A stretch of DNA of 7,062 nt from Candidatus Gastranaerophilales bacterium (GCA_947628355.1 CANQZO010000100.1:1-7062), one strand, 5' to 3'; positions 1 to 5,441 are shown, numbered from the stretch's first letter. Numbers and translations: made by a program. Notes: generated by a model from the sequence alone, not told the origin.

Positions 1-1023
1 GATTCCGCTTTCGGGAAGGATAAATACGCAAGAGGTACCCGTTTCCACCAGACCACTGTGACGCAATACCGGCTCTGACAACGGCTCTTTGACCGTCGCC
101 CAGCCATAACCGTACCAGAACGGAACGTCATCCTCTACATAAACGGTATCTCCGTAAAACATTTTATCAATGCTTTGATTTGAAATAATACCTTCTCCTC
201 CATTCAAGTACATTTGCAGATATCGTCCCAGATCATTAGTAGAGGAAGAAAGATAGCCTGCAGGAGCTGTGATCCAATCGTTTTCAGATGTTGGGTACTT
301 GTGACTGCGTTTCACTTGAATTCCCCAATAGTCAGTATAACCGTCAATCAAACCGTTATTGACACTTTCCTTTTGTGTGGCGGCAGTATGTGAAAGATCA
401 AGAGGTTCAAAGATATTCTTCGTTACATATTCCTCATAAGATAAGCCGCTGACCTTCTCAATAATCTTGCCGAGTAAAGAGTAATTTACGTTGGCATAGT
501 GATGCTCACTCTGTTTATTTATGATATGATAGTTTTCAAGCGTTTGGTGTTCACCAAGTCCGCCCGTATGATTGAGTAGCTGACTGACGGTGATTTTATC
601 GCCGTCCGCAGCATTTGGCAGATAAGCTGAGATTTTTTCTTCTAAATCTATTTTTCCTTGTTCAACAAGCTGCATCACACAGACCGCCGTGAAGGATTTG
701 CTTACCGAGCCGAGAACAAACGGTGTATCGCAGTCATCACACTCCCCATAACAGCTTGAAAATAACACATTATCCTTATCCACAATGGTAATAGAAAGCG
801 CCGGAATATGGGCGTTTTCAACACAGGACTGTAAATATTCGTCAACCGTCTTGTAATTCATTTGGTTTGTTACAGCACCAACAGATAACGAGCTGCATAT
901 TATCATAGACAGAATTACAATCATAATTATAACAGTGCTTAAATAATCTTCCGCTTTGCTGTTGCAGTCATATGCCGACTGTTGTAATGCGATTTCTAAA
1001 AGCTCTTTATTAGTCATTTTCAT
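1..1023 (-). CDS. Membrane-anchored serine hydrolase, class C beta-lactamase/PBP-like (C-terminus cut by window edge)
   Basis: The reading frame is open from 1023 to the window edge (341 codons, no stop). The serine beta-lactamase fold motifs are in the right order: SVSK at residues 106-109 within LGSVSKSF (nucleophile S106, K109), YAN at 176-178, and HSG at 322-324 in place of the KTG box. One hydrophobic segment at about 28-51 should anchor the protein, with the catalytic domain outside the cell. Relatives act on peptidoglycan peptides, D-amino-acid peptides or esters; the substrate cannot be read here, and resistance to beta-lactams should not be assumed. I chose ATG 1023 because AAAGG (1031-1035) lies 7 nt upstream; ATG 1017, two codons later, is also possible. 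The start overlaps the stop of the preceding acetyltransferase gene by 14 bp, suggesting translational coupling. Oddly, the first ~27 residues resemble another protein family and carry few positive charges before the membrane segment. Many relatives have extra C-terminal membrane helices, which would lie beyond the edge. Confidence 0.88.
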   Translation of the reverse strand, partial: MKMTNKELLEIALQQSAYDCNSKAEDYLSTVIIMIVILSMIICSSLSVGAVTNQMNYKTVDEYLQSCVENAHIPALSITIVDKDNVLFSSCYGECDDCDTPFVLGSVSKSFTAVCVMQLVEQGKIDLEEKISAYLPNAADGDKITVSQLLNHTGGLGEHQTLENYHIINKQSEHHYANVNYSLLGKIIEKVSGLSYEEYVTKNIFEPLDLSHTAATQKESVNNGLIDGYTDYWGIQVKRSHKYPTSENDWITAPAGYLSSSTNDLGRYLQMYLNGGEGIISNQSIDKMFYGDTVYVEDDVPFWYGYGWATVKEPLSEPVLRHSGLVETGTSCVFILPESGI

Positions 1024-1498
1024 TACCTAACCTTTGAATCATGATATATTCCTGCTCGTTTTCGTCAACGATTTCAAATCCGACCTTTTGATACATTCGG
1101 ACAGCATAGTTTTCTTTTTGAACAGCGAGAGAGGCTTTTGAGTAATTCAGCTTGTTGAGATGTTCAAGCATTTTATTCATCAACGCTGTGCCAATACCCA
1201 TTTTTTGATATTCGTCAAAAACAGAAATCGCAAATTCGACTGTATTATTATCAACGCTGCCGTAGCCGTTTATATTGCGTACCCATACTGCCCCTACAAT
1301 CTTACCGTCCGCCTCGGCACAAAAGCAGTAATCATCCTTTTTGGTGCCGAAATCCTTAATATATACTTGTAATTCAGGTTTCTCAATAATCGACCTCGGT
1401 GCTAAATTTGTTTTATCGGGCTGATAGATTGCCTGATACAAGAAATCTTCAAGTAAAGGATTTTCGTTTGGGTGCATTTCTCTAATTATACAATTCAT
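1010..1498 (-). CDS. GNAT family N-acetyltransferase (162 aa)
   Basis: This is a single-domain acetyl-CoA-dependent N-acetyltransferase of typical length. The acetyl-CoA pyrophosphate-binding motif A is clear: EYQKMGIGTALM at about 96-107, the Q-x-x-G-x-G pattern after strand beta-4. Before it lies the DGKIVGAVWVRN beta-hairpin (64-75). The C-terminal ENYAVRMYQKVGF (129-141) is the usual motif B region with a conserved Tyr that can act as general acid. The acceptor substrate (amino acid, peptide, antibiotic or polyamine) cannot be inferred. The frame is open back to a TTG at 1513, but that TTG lies directly beside the GAGGAAAG Shine-Dalgarno (1504-1511) that serves ATG 1498, so I start at 1498. 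The gene lies 65 bp downstream of another acetyltransferase and overlaps the following hydrolase start, so the three are probably one transcript. Confidence 0.9.
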   Translation of the reverse strand: MNCIIREMHPNENPLLEDFLYQAIYQPDKTNLAPRSIIEKPELQVYIKDFGTKKDDYCFCAEADGKIVGAVWVRNINGYGSVDNNTVEFAISVFDEYQKMGIGTALMNKMLEHLNKLNYSKASLAVQKENYAVRMYQKVGFEIVDENEQEYIMIQRLGNEND

Positions 1499-1503
1499 TC
1501 GTT

Positions 1504-1511
1504 CTTTCCTC
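1504..1511 (-). promoter_or_regulatory. Ribosome binding site that sets the acetyltransferase start at 1498
   Basis: GAGGAAAG on the minus strand ends a few bases before ATG 1498 (9 nt from the GAGG core). The upstream in-frame TTG at 1513 is immediately next to this site and has no comparable site of its own, so the longer start is unlikely. Confidence 0.7.
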
Positions 1512-1563
1512 AAATATTTCCTTTCAATTCTTCAATGAACAACTGAATACGTTTTTTTCATAA

Positions 1564-2037
1564 TTATTCCTCACATAAAGGACACTCAAATAATTCATTA
1601 TCCCCGTTAAAGCCGTTACGCTGATACCAAGCAATTGAATTGTCGCTTGGCCACGCAAACAGCAGTTCGCTTTTTTTCTCAATCAAATAACTCTTGATGT
1701 AATTCATCATTTGCGTGCCGATTCCTTTGTTCCTATACTCTTTCTTTGTATAAACATTAGTAAGATAAGCAATGTATTTGGCATTTCCGTTTGGCTTTGG
1801 CAGCTTCGAAATCAAATATACAAACATTGCAGATACAACAATGCCGTTCACCTCAGCAACAATTATTTCATACTCCTTATGTGATTTAAGAAATGCGACA
1901 AATTCATCTACAAATTCATCTTTATTTGCTCCATCAAGATTGTGTTCATCATAGTCGATATCATCTTCTGCTCCGTGTTCCCATTTCATTAGCGCAAGCT
2001 CGTTATAATCTGCTTCATTTGCGAGTCGTATTTCCAT
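1564..2037 (-). CDS. GNAT family N-acetyltransferase (157 aa)
   Basis: This second complete GNAT-fold acetyltransferase belongs to a different subfamily from its downstream neighbour. Motif A is EYRNKGIGTQMM at 100-111 (R-x-x-G-x-G), preceded by the beta-4 strand YIAYLTNVYT (88-97) and followed by helix alpha-3. The C-terminal WPSDNSIAWYQRNGF (129-143) is the motif B region, with Tyr138 in the usual place. Residues 24-40 are acidic (EDDIDYDEHNLD), which might favour a basic acceptor, but that is a guess. The protein ends in ECPLCEE. ATG 2037 has a good Shine-Dalgarno, AAGGTGAT, at 2041-2048. It is the first gene of the leftward run 2037 to 1 and probably drives expression of the second acetyltransferase and the hydrolase. 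Confidence 0.9.
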   Translation of the reverse strand: MEIRLANEADYNELALMKWEHGAEDDIDYDEHNLDGANKDEFVDEFVAFLKSHKEYEIIVAEVNGIVVSAMFVYLISKLPKPNGNAKYIAYLTNVYTKKEYRNKGIGTQMMNYIKSYLIEKKSELLFAWPSDNSIAWYQRNGFNGDNELFECPLCEE

Positions 2038-2082
2038 TAGATCACCTTATCCTTGATTCGATTATTCTTCAATTCATCTTTC

Positions 2083-2110
2083 ATATAAAATGATAAATTA
2101 ATATTACCAA
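2083..2110 (-). promoter_or_regulatory. Putative promoter of the acetyltransferase-hydrolase run
   Basis: On the minus strand TTGGTA (2105-2110) is separated by 16 bp from TTATAT (2083-2088). This is a moderate sigma-A match, 46 bp before the first acetyltransferase start and just downstream of the putative terminator of the DUF6440-like gene, which is where a promoter is expected. The region is AT-rich, so chance matches are common. Confidence 0.35.
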
Positions 2111-2130
2111 AAAAGCGAAATAATAGCAAC

Positions 2131-2171
2131 AAAAAACGCCACCAAGCAGGAGAGTGACCCACTTGTCGGTG
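2131..2171 (-). terminator. Possible rho-independent terminator of the DUF6440-like gene
   Basis: Read on the minus strand, CACCGACAAG (2162-2171) pairs with CTTGGTG (2140-2146) as a 7-bp stem with a 3-nt bulge and a 15-nt loop. GCG and six T residues (2131-2136) follow. The stem is imperfect, but the T-run and the position downstream of the 2210 stop fit a terminator. Confidence 0.4.
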
Positions 2172-2179
2172 TTGATTAT

Positions 2180-2196
2180 AATTCTGAATCAGAATT
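2180..2196. repeat. 17-bp perfect palindrome between gene end and terminator
   Basis: AATTCTGAATCAGAATT is an exact inverted repeat of two 8-bp arms around one central base. It lies 13 bp past the stop of the DUF6440-like gene. It has no T-run of its own, so it is either part of the 3' end structure of that transcript or a protein-binding site. Confidence 0.5.
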
Positions 2197-2209
2197 TAAT
2201 TTTGCCTGC

Positions 2210-2401
2210 TTACTCGGGTTTGGAAACGATAACTGTTCCGTCAGAATCCAACAGAGGCGTAATACCGGCTCCGTATCCGGATTTCCAAAGTAAATAGTGT
2301 ACGCCTGTTTCTTTGTCTACCAAAATCTGACGAACACCTTCATCTGACAGTTGAGAACCGTCTTTATAAATAGTTTCAAATCTTTGCTCTTTCTTTGCCA
2401 T
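2210..2401 (-). CDS. Small DUF6440-like protein (63 aa)
   Basis: This is a short soluble protein of unknown function. Its layout matches what I remember of the DUF6440 family of Firmicutes: a basic start (MAKKEQRF), a central ILVDKETGVHYLLWKSG strand pair (27-43), a glycine-rich turn YGAGITPLLDSDG (43-55), and a short end after IVSKPE. No membrane segment, signal peptide or catalytic motif is visible. Start ATG 2401 has an excellent Shine-Dalgarno, AAAGGAG, 6 nt upstream, so the ORF is very likely translated. It stands alone with its own promoter and a leader of about 190 nt, and is divergent from the tetR-ABC operon. Members of this family are sometimes mislabelled as glycosidases; nothing here supports an enzymatic role. 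Confidence 0.75.
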   Translation of the reverse strand: MAKKEQRFETIYKDGSQLSDEGVRQILVDKETGVHYLLWKSGYGAGITPLLDSDGTVIVSKPE

Positions 2402-2441
2402 TGTTTACTCCTTTATTCCCACTCTTAAGTGCAAAGCAATC

Positions 2442-2461
2442 ATTAAACAACTCCGTTTAAT
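2442..2461. repeat. Inverted repeat ATTAAAC-6-GTTTAAT in the DUF6440 leader
   Basis: Two exact 7-bp arms (2442-2448 and 2455-2461) flank the loop AACTCC. In the minus-strand transcript it would form a small hairpin about 40 nt before the start codon. It could affect translation or bind a regulator; neither is shown. Confidence 0.45.
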
Positions 2462-2494
2462 AAATGTTGCTTCTCGTGGGAAAATATGGTTTCA

Positions 2495-2500
2495 ATTATA
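2495..2500 (-). promoter_or_regulatory. Possible proximal -10 box for the DUF6440-like gene
   Basis: An exact TATAAT lies on the minus strand, 94 bp before the start codon. The -35 region at 16-17 bp spacing is poor (CTGTGA/GCTGTG) and overlaps the GYTATCA repeats, so this promoter, if real, may need an activator bound there. Confidence 0.3.
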
Positions 2501-2512
2501 CATTTTTGTTTA

Positions 2513-2559
2513 GTTATCACAGCTTGTGCTATCAAAAAGCTATCAGTCATTTGCTATCA
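2513..2559 (-). repeat. Four direct repeats GYTATCA (TGATARC on the transcribed strand)
   Basis: GTTATCA at 2513-2519 and GCTATCA at 2528-2534, 2539-2545 and 2553-2559 all point the same way, with start-to-start distances of 15, 11 and 14 bp. They lie between the two candidate minus-strand promoters of the DUF6440-like gene, so they fall inside the leader of the distal transcript and just upstream of the proximal -10 box. They could be regulator binding sites or RNA-level elements. Confidence 0.55.
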
Positions 2560-2595
2560 TTCGTAGCTTGGTTTATTTCTGATCGCTTTTGGTTT

Positions 2596-2624
2596 ATTAT
2601 AGCATAGCTGTCCTTTAAAATCAA
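2596..2624 (-). promoter_or_regulatory. Strong candidate promoter of the DUF6440-like gene
   Basis: On the minus strand TTGATT (2619-2624), a 17-bp spacer and TATAAT (2596-2601) match sigma-A consensus well, and a TGC (2602-2604) gives an extended -10. Transcription would start near 2589 and leave a leader of about 190 nt before ATG 2401. Confidence 0.55.
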
Positions 2625-2644
2625 CACTTTAAAGCGATAAAATG

Positions 2645-2741
2645 ATTATGCTCTTTGAGCTTGATAATAAATCGAAAAAGTGTCACGCTTTTAGGCATAA
2701 AAAAGCACTGTTTATGCGCTCTCTGTGGAGCAAAAACAGAG
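2645..2741. repeat. Cluster of three small inverted repeats
   Basis: The first structure is ATTAT-GCTC-TTT-GAGC-(TTG)-ATAAT at 2645-2668. The second is GCATAAA/TTTATGC with a 9-nt loop at 2695-2717. The third is CTCTGT/ACAGAG with a 9-nt loop at 2721-2741. None is followed by a T-run on either strand, so they do not look like terminators. They sit upstream of both divergent promoters, and their role is unknown. Confidence 0.4.
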
Positions 2742-2792
2742 TTGTAGGGTAATTCTATTATTTTGCGAGTTTGGGTGTTACAAATCCGGTTA

Positions 2793-2821
2793 TTGACAAA
2801 ACGATTATTATACTTTATAAT
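2793..2821 (+). promoter_or_regulatory. Consensus sigma-A promoter of the tetR-ABC operon
   Basis: TTGACA (2793-2798), exactly 17 bp, then TATAAT (2816-2821): both hexamers and the spacing match the consensus fully. Transcription should start near 2828. Such a strong promoter with operator-like repeats on top suggests that expression is set by repression. Confidence 0.85.
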
Positions 2822-2850
2822 AAAACAAGTGTTATAAAACGATTGTTTTA
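2797..2850. promoter_or_regulatory. Three operator-like 16-bp near-palindromes, probable TetR binding sites
   Basis: The best copy is TAAAACGATTGTTTTA (2835-2850), with exact 6-bp arms around GATT. TAAAACAAGTGTTATA (2821-2836) matches it at 13 of 16 positions and shares two bases with it. CAAAACGATTATTATA (2797-2812) also matches at 13 of 16 and fills the spacer between -35 and -10. The outer halves also form an 8-bp inverted repeat, TAAAACAA/TTGTTTTA (2821-2828, 2843-2850). Their position over the spacer, -10 edge and start site is right for autorepression by the adjacent TetR protein. Confidence 0.6.
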
Positions 2851-2864
2851 GAAAGGAGCTCATT

Positions 2865-3434
2865 ATGCCCCCTAAAGCGAAATTTACAAAAGAAGAAATC
2901 ATCGGTGCAGGCTTAGCGATCCTGCGTGAGCGTGACATTTCTGCCGTTACTGCAAGAGAAATCGGCAATTATCTTGGCAGCTCGGCAAGACCGATATTTA
3001 CCGTTTTTGATAATATGGGCGAGGTACTTAACGGGATTGAAGCAAAAGCTCGTGAGATATATTCCGAATATGTTGAGCAAGGATTACAGCAAACCCCTGC
3101 CTTTAAGGGCGTTGGTCAGTCATATATTCAGTTTGCAATAAATGAGCCCAAGCTGTTTCAACTTTTGTTTATGCGAAAAACATCCGGTAATATAGGCGTA
3201 AATAGAATACTCCCCGAAATTGATGACAACTATACCGATATTTTAAAATCAATTACCGATGAATATCCTGTATCGGCAGATGACGCTGTAATATTGTACA
3301 GACACCTGTGGATATATTCTCACGGCATTGCCACCCTTTGCGCAACATCTATGTGTCGTTTTACGGAAGATGAGATCGGCATAATGCTGACGGAAGTTTT
3401 CAAAGCATTGCTGACAGAAAGACTGAAAGGATAA
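2865..3434 (+). CDS. TetR/AcrR family transcriptional regulator (189 aa)
   Basis: This is a one-component repressor of the usual TetR length. The N-terminal DNA-binding domain covers about 8-54: TKEEIIGAGLAILRE (helix 1), ISAVTAREIGNYLG (helices 1-2), then SSARPIFTVFDNMGEVL in the recognition-helix position, where the family usually has a Tyr-x-(H/Y)F motif. Residues 60-189 are all-helical and should form the ligand-binding and dimer domain, including YIQFAINEPKLFQLLF (87-102), typical of the WHG-type TetR C-terminus. Start ATG 2865 has AAAGGAG 6 nt upstream. It is the first gene of a three-gene operon, with only 5 bp to the ABC ATPase gene, so it most likely represses its own operon in response to a molecule handled by the transporter. 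The ligand is unknown. Confidence 0.9.
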   Translation: MPPKAKFTKEEIIGAGLAILRERDISAVTAREIGNYLGSSARPIFTVFDNMGEVLNGIEAKAREIYSEYVEQGLQQTPAFKGVGQSYIQFAINEPKLFQLLFMRKTSGNIGVNRILPEIDDNYTDILKSITDEYPVSADDAVILYRHLWIYSHGIATLCATSMCRFTEDEIGIMLTEVFKALLTERLKG

Positions 3435-3439
3435 TCATA

Positions 3440-4117
3440 ATGATAGAGATAAATGATTTAACAAAATATTACGGAAAAGCCGAAAGTCGTTTTAAAGCGC
3501 TGGATGGTGTTTCCGTTCGCATTAATGATGGTGAGTTTATCGTCATACTCGGCGCTTCAGGTTCGGGGAAATCCACCTTTCTCAATGTCATTTCGGGCTT
3601 GGAGACTCCGGACGGCGGTTGTGTTGCTTATGACAGCCAAGAACTCGGCAATATGAGCGAAAAGGATCTGACAAAGTTCCGACGTGAGAACACGGCTTAT
3701 ATCTTTCAACAGTATTATTTGCTCCCCCATCTAAATGTAGAAAAGAATGTAAGGATGGGTGCTGACCTCGACAATAACAAAGATTATCTGAAATATATCG
3801 AAGCGGTCGGCTTATCCGATAAGCGCAGAAAATTCCCATCAGAACTCAGCGGCGGCGAACAACAGCGTGTAGCGATAGCAAGAGCGCTCGCAAAGAATCC
3901 GAAGGTGCTTTTTCTTGACGAGCCGACAGGAGCATTAGACGAAGAAACAGGCAGACAGGTACTCGACTATATCATCAGGCTGCACGAGGAACAGGGCTTT
4001 ACGATGATTATGGTAACACACAACGGCAATATAGCCGAAACTGCCGACAGAATCATTAAGATGAACAGCGGCAAAATCGTCAGCGTTACCGAAAACACGG
4101 ATAAAAAGACGGCTTAA
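3440..4117 (+). CDS. ABC transporter ATP-binding protein, MacB/LolD-like class (225 aa)
   Basis: This is a complete cytoplasmic ATPase subunit. Visible motifs are Walker A GASGSGKST (38-46), the Q-loop FQQYYLLPHLNV (89-100), the signature LSGGEQQRVAIARAL (136-150), Walker B VLFLDEPTGALD (156-167) with catalytic Glu161, and the switch His194 in MVTH. The pattern FQQ.YLLPHL with LDEPTGALD is characteristic of the MacB/LolD/FtsE group that works with FtsX-type permeases, involved in antimicrobial peptide resistance, lipoprotein handling or mechanotransmission. Shine-Dalgarno AAAGGA lies in the last codons of tetR, 8 nt before ATG 3440, so translation is probably coupled. The permease gene begins 19 bp downstream. 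No residue needed for ATP hydrolysis appears to be missing. Confidence 0.95.
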   Translation: MIEINDLTKYYGKAESRFKALDGVSVRINDGEFIVILGASGSGKSTFLNVISGLETPDGGCVAYDSQELGNMSEKDLTKFRRENTAYIFQQYYLLPHLNVEKNVRMGADLDNNKDYLKYIEAVGLSDKRRKFPSELSGGEQQRVAIARALAKNPKVLFLDEPTGALDEETGRQVLDYIIRLHEEQGFTMIMVTHNGNIAETADRIIKMNSGKIVSVTENTDKKTA

Positions 4118-4136
4118 GAGATCGGGTGGTGACGGT

Positions 4137-5252
4137 ATGATTGTCAGTATTAAGGACAGCGTAAAGTTGTTCGGAATTTCCATTATGACCTGCTGTGCGG
4201 TAACCGTCTGCAATATGTTTTTAAACTATTATTTGGATTTAACTGCAATAGCCGGTCTGATTGACAACCCCTACGCACAGATGTTCTATGACGCACAGAT
4301 TATGACTTCAAAGGTCGTTTGCGCCGTTAGTGGCGGCTGCTTGGCGATCACTACCGTTGTGATGCTGTTTTTCTATATCAAGCATTACATAGACAGCCAT
4401 TCAAAGGAAATCGGGATATTAAAGGCTCTTGGTTATTCCAATTTCAAAATTGCAAAGGGCTTTTCTGTTTTCGGCTTGAGTGTATTTCTTGGTTGTTTCG
4501 TCGGTTATTTGCTGTCATTTGCGTTAATGCCGCAGTTTTATGAATTACAAAATAAGGATGGCTATTTACCAGAGCTTTCTATTGGTTTTCATTGGATACT
4601 ATTCTTCCTGCTTGTGATTGCTCCCACTTTGGTCTTTGCTTTGATTGCAGTATGCAACAGCCTGTTAAAGCTTCGCCAGCCTTGCGTTAATCTATTGAAG
4701 GGTATTGTGAAGATAAAGGGCAAAACCAAAAATACAAAAGATAAAAAGACCTTTGTTGCCGAAATGAGGAGCTCTGTATTAAGAAGCCGCAAAACCTTGG
4801 TGTTCTTCATCGCTTTTTCCTCGTTCTGCTTCTCAGCTATGATACAAATGTCGGCAAGTATGAAGGATTTGTCAAGTGAAATGATGGGCTTGATGATGTT
4901 GATTATCGGCGTTGTTCTGGCATTTACCACGCTGTATATCGCCGTGACCACCGTCATCCGCTCCAACCAAAAGAATATTGCTATGATGCGTGTATTCGGA
5001 TATGATAGCGCTGATTGCAAGCGTTCTGTTCTCGACGGCTACCGCCCGGCGGCGTATATCGGCTTTATCATCGGTTCCGTGTATCAGTATGCATTGCTGA
5101 GAATTATGGTTGATATTGTTTTTTCGGGCGTCGAGGGTATTCCCGAATATGCGTTTGATTTTCTGATGTTCTTTATAACGCTTGCTGTTTTTATCGTTGT
5201 ATATGAAGGCGTTATGTTTGCTTATGGTCAGTCAATGAAAAAATACCGTTAA
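4137..5252 (+). CDS. FtsX-like ABC transporter permease (371 aa)
   Basis: This is the membrane subunit of the preceding ATPase. About eight hydrophobic segments are visible (near 13-33, 60-82, 106-130, 151-175, 220-240, 247-273, 304-326 and 341-363), in two halves separated by a basic cytoplasmic linker (188-218). Each half carries the FtsX-family coupling-helix signature after a membrane segment: SKEIGILKALGYS (89-101) and QKNIAMMRVFGYDS (278-291). The protein is short for the family. The loop between segments 1 and 2 is only about 25 residues, so the large periplasmic-type domain of MacB or the big extracellular domain of BceB is absent. GGTGGTGA (4124-4131) is the ribosome binding site. 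It is the last gene of the operon, 26 bp before the terminator. The substrate is unknown; a hydrophobic drug, peptide or lipid is plausible. Confidence 0.9.
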   Translation: MIVSIKDSVKLFGISIMTCCAVTVCNMFLNYYLDLTAIAGLIDNPYAQMFYDAQIMTSKVVCAVSGGCLAITTVVMLFFYIKHYIDSHSKEIGILKALGYSNFKIAKGFSVFGLSVFLGCFVGYLLSFALMPQFYELQNKDGYLPELSIGFHWILFFLLVIAPTLVFALIAVCNSLLKLRQPCVNLLKGIVKIKGKTKNTKDKKTFVAEMRSSVLRSRKTLVFFIAFSSFCFSAMIQMSASMKDLSSEMMGLMMLIIGVVLAFTTLYIAVTTVIRSNQKNIAMMRVFGYDSADCKRSVLDGYRPAAYIGFIIGSVYQYALLRIMVDIVFSGVEGIPEYAFDFLMFFITLAVFIVVYEGVMFAYGQSMKKYR

Positions 5253-5278
5253 AACAAATTATGAACGAATAAAAAAAT

Positions 5279-5319
5279 AATCGAGCGAAGATGAATAATT
5301 CACCTTCGCTCGATTTTAT
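5279..5319. terminator. Bidirectional rho-independent terminator
   Basis: AATCGAGCGAAG (5279-5290) and CTTCGCTCGATT (5304-5315) form a perfect 12-bp stem, with a smaller GAA/TTC pairing inside the 13-nt loop. Plus-strand transcription from the ABC operon meets TTTT and an AT-rich tail (5314-5319). On the minus strand the stem is followed, after TTA, by seven T residues (complement of 5271-5277), so it can also end the transcript of the convergent methyltransferase unit. Confidence 0.88.
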
Positions 5320-5441
5320 TATACATAAATCAACTCTGCATTATAAAACTTGTCCGCAAGCTCACTTTGGCGCTGCATATCCCAAATATTGCTACACTTT
5401 TGATAATCAGTAATATCTAATGTTATAATTTCAGTTTTCAT
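5319..5441 (-). pseudogene. Remnant of a GNAT-type acetyltransferase (first ~33 residues) or a 40-aa small protein
   Basis: A 40-codon frame starts at ATG 5439-5441, overlapping the methyltransferase stop in an ATGA junction, and ends with TAA at 5319-5321, touching the terminator. It reads MKTEIITLDITDYQKC, then NIWDMQRQSELADKFYN and AELIYV. The opening, with its SNIWDM and KFYN blocks, looks to me like the N-terminal strand and first helices of a GNAT acetyltransferase family that normally runs to about 140 residues or more. Motif A and the acetyl-CoA site are missing, so this piece cannot be an active enzyme. The similarity is from memory. The in-phase start, the coupling to the upstream gene and the good coding look argue that it was once part of a real operon gene and lost its 3' end where the ABC cassette terminator now sits. 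A genuine small protein is the alternative. Confidence 0.55.

Larger units (their letters stand above)
2402..2864. other. 463-bp divergent intergenic region
   Basis: No convincing gene lies between the DUF6440-like gene and tetR. Moving rightwards the region holds a 7-bp inverted repeat ATTAAAC/GTTTAAT (2442-2461), a TATAAT box on the minus strand (2495-2500), four GYTATCA repeats (2513-2559), a minus-strand promoter (2596-2624), a hairpin at 2645-2668, two inverted repeats with 9-nt loops (2695-2717 and 2721-2741), about 50 bp with nothing I recognise, and the tetR promoter/operator complex (2793-2850). A minus-strand frame that is open across part of it overlaps tetR and has no ribosome binding site, so I discount it. 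Confidence 0.7.

Noticed and set aside
2621..2968. Minus-strand open frame of 115 codons across the tetR promoter
   Set aside because: It overlaps the start of tetR and the consensus promoter, has no ribosome binding site, and its protein shows no domain pattern. The tetR frame explains the coding signal.
4589..5020. Minus-strand open frame of 143 codons inside the permease gene
   Set aside because: It is fully inside the FtsX-like permease gene, which has clear family motifs in the other strand; the hydrophobic look is a mirror of membrane-coding sequence.
2593..5326. TTTATTATA at 2593-2601 and 5315-5323 as possible direct repeats flanking an inserted cassette
   Set aside because: Only nine AT-only bases match, they lie within promoter and terminator sequence, and no recombinase gene or terminal inverted repeats are present.
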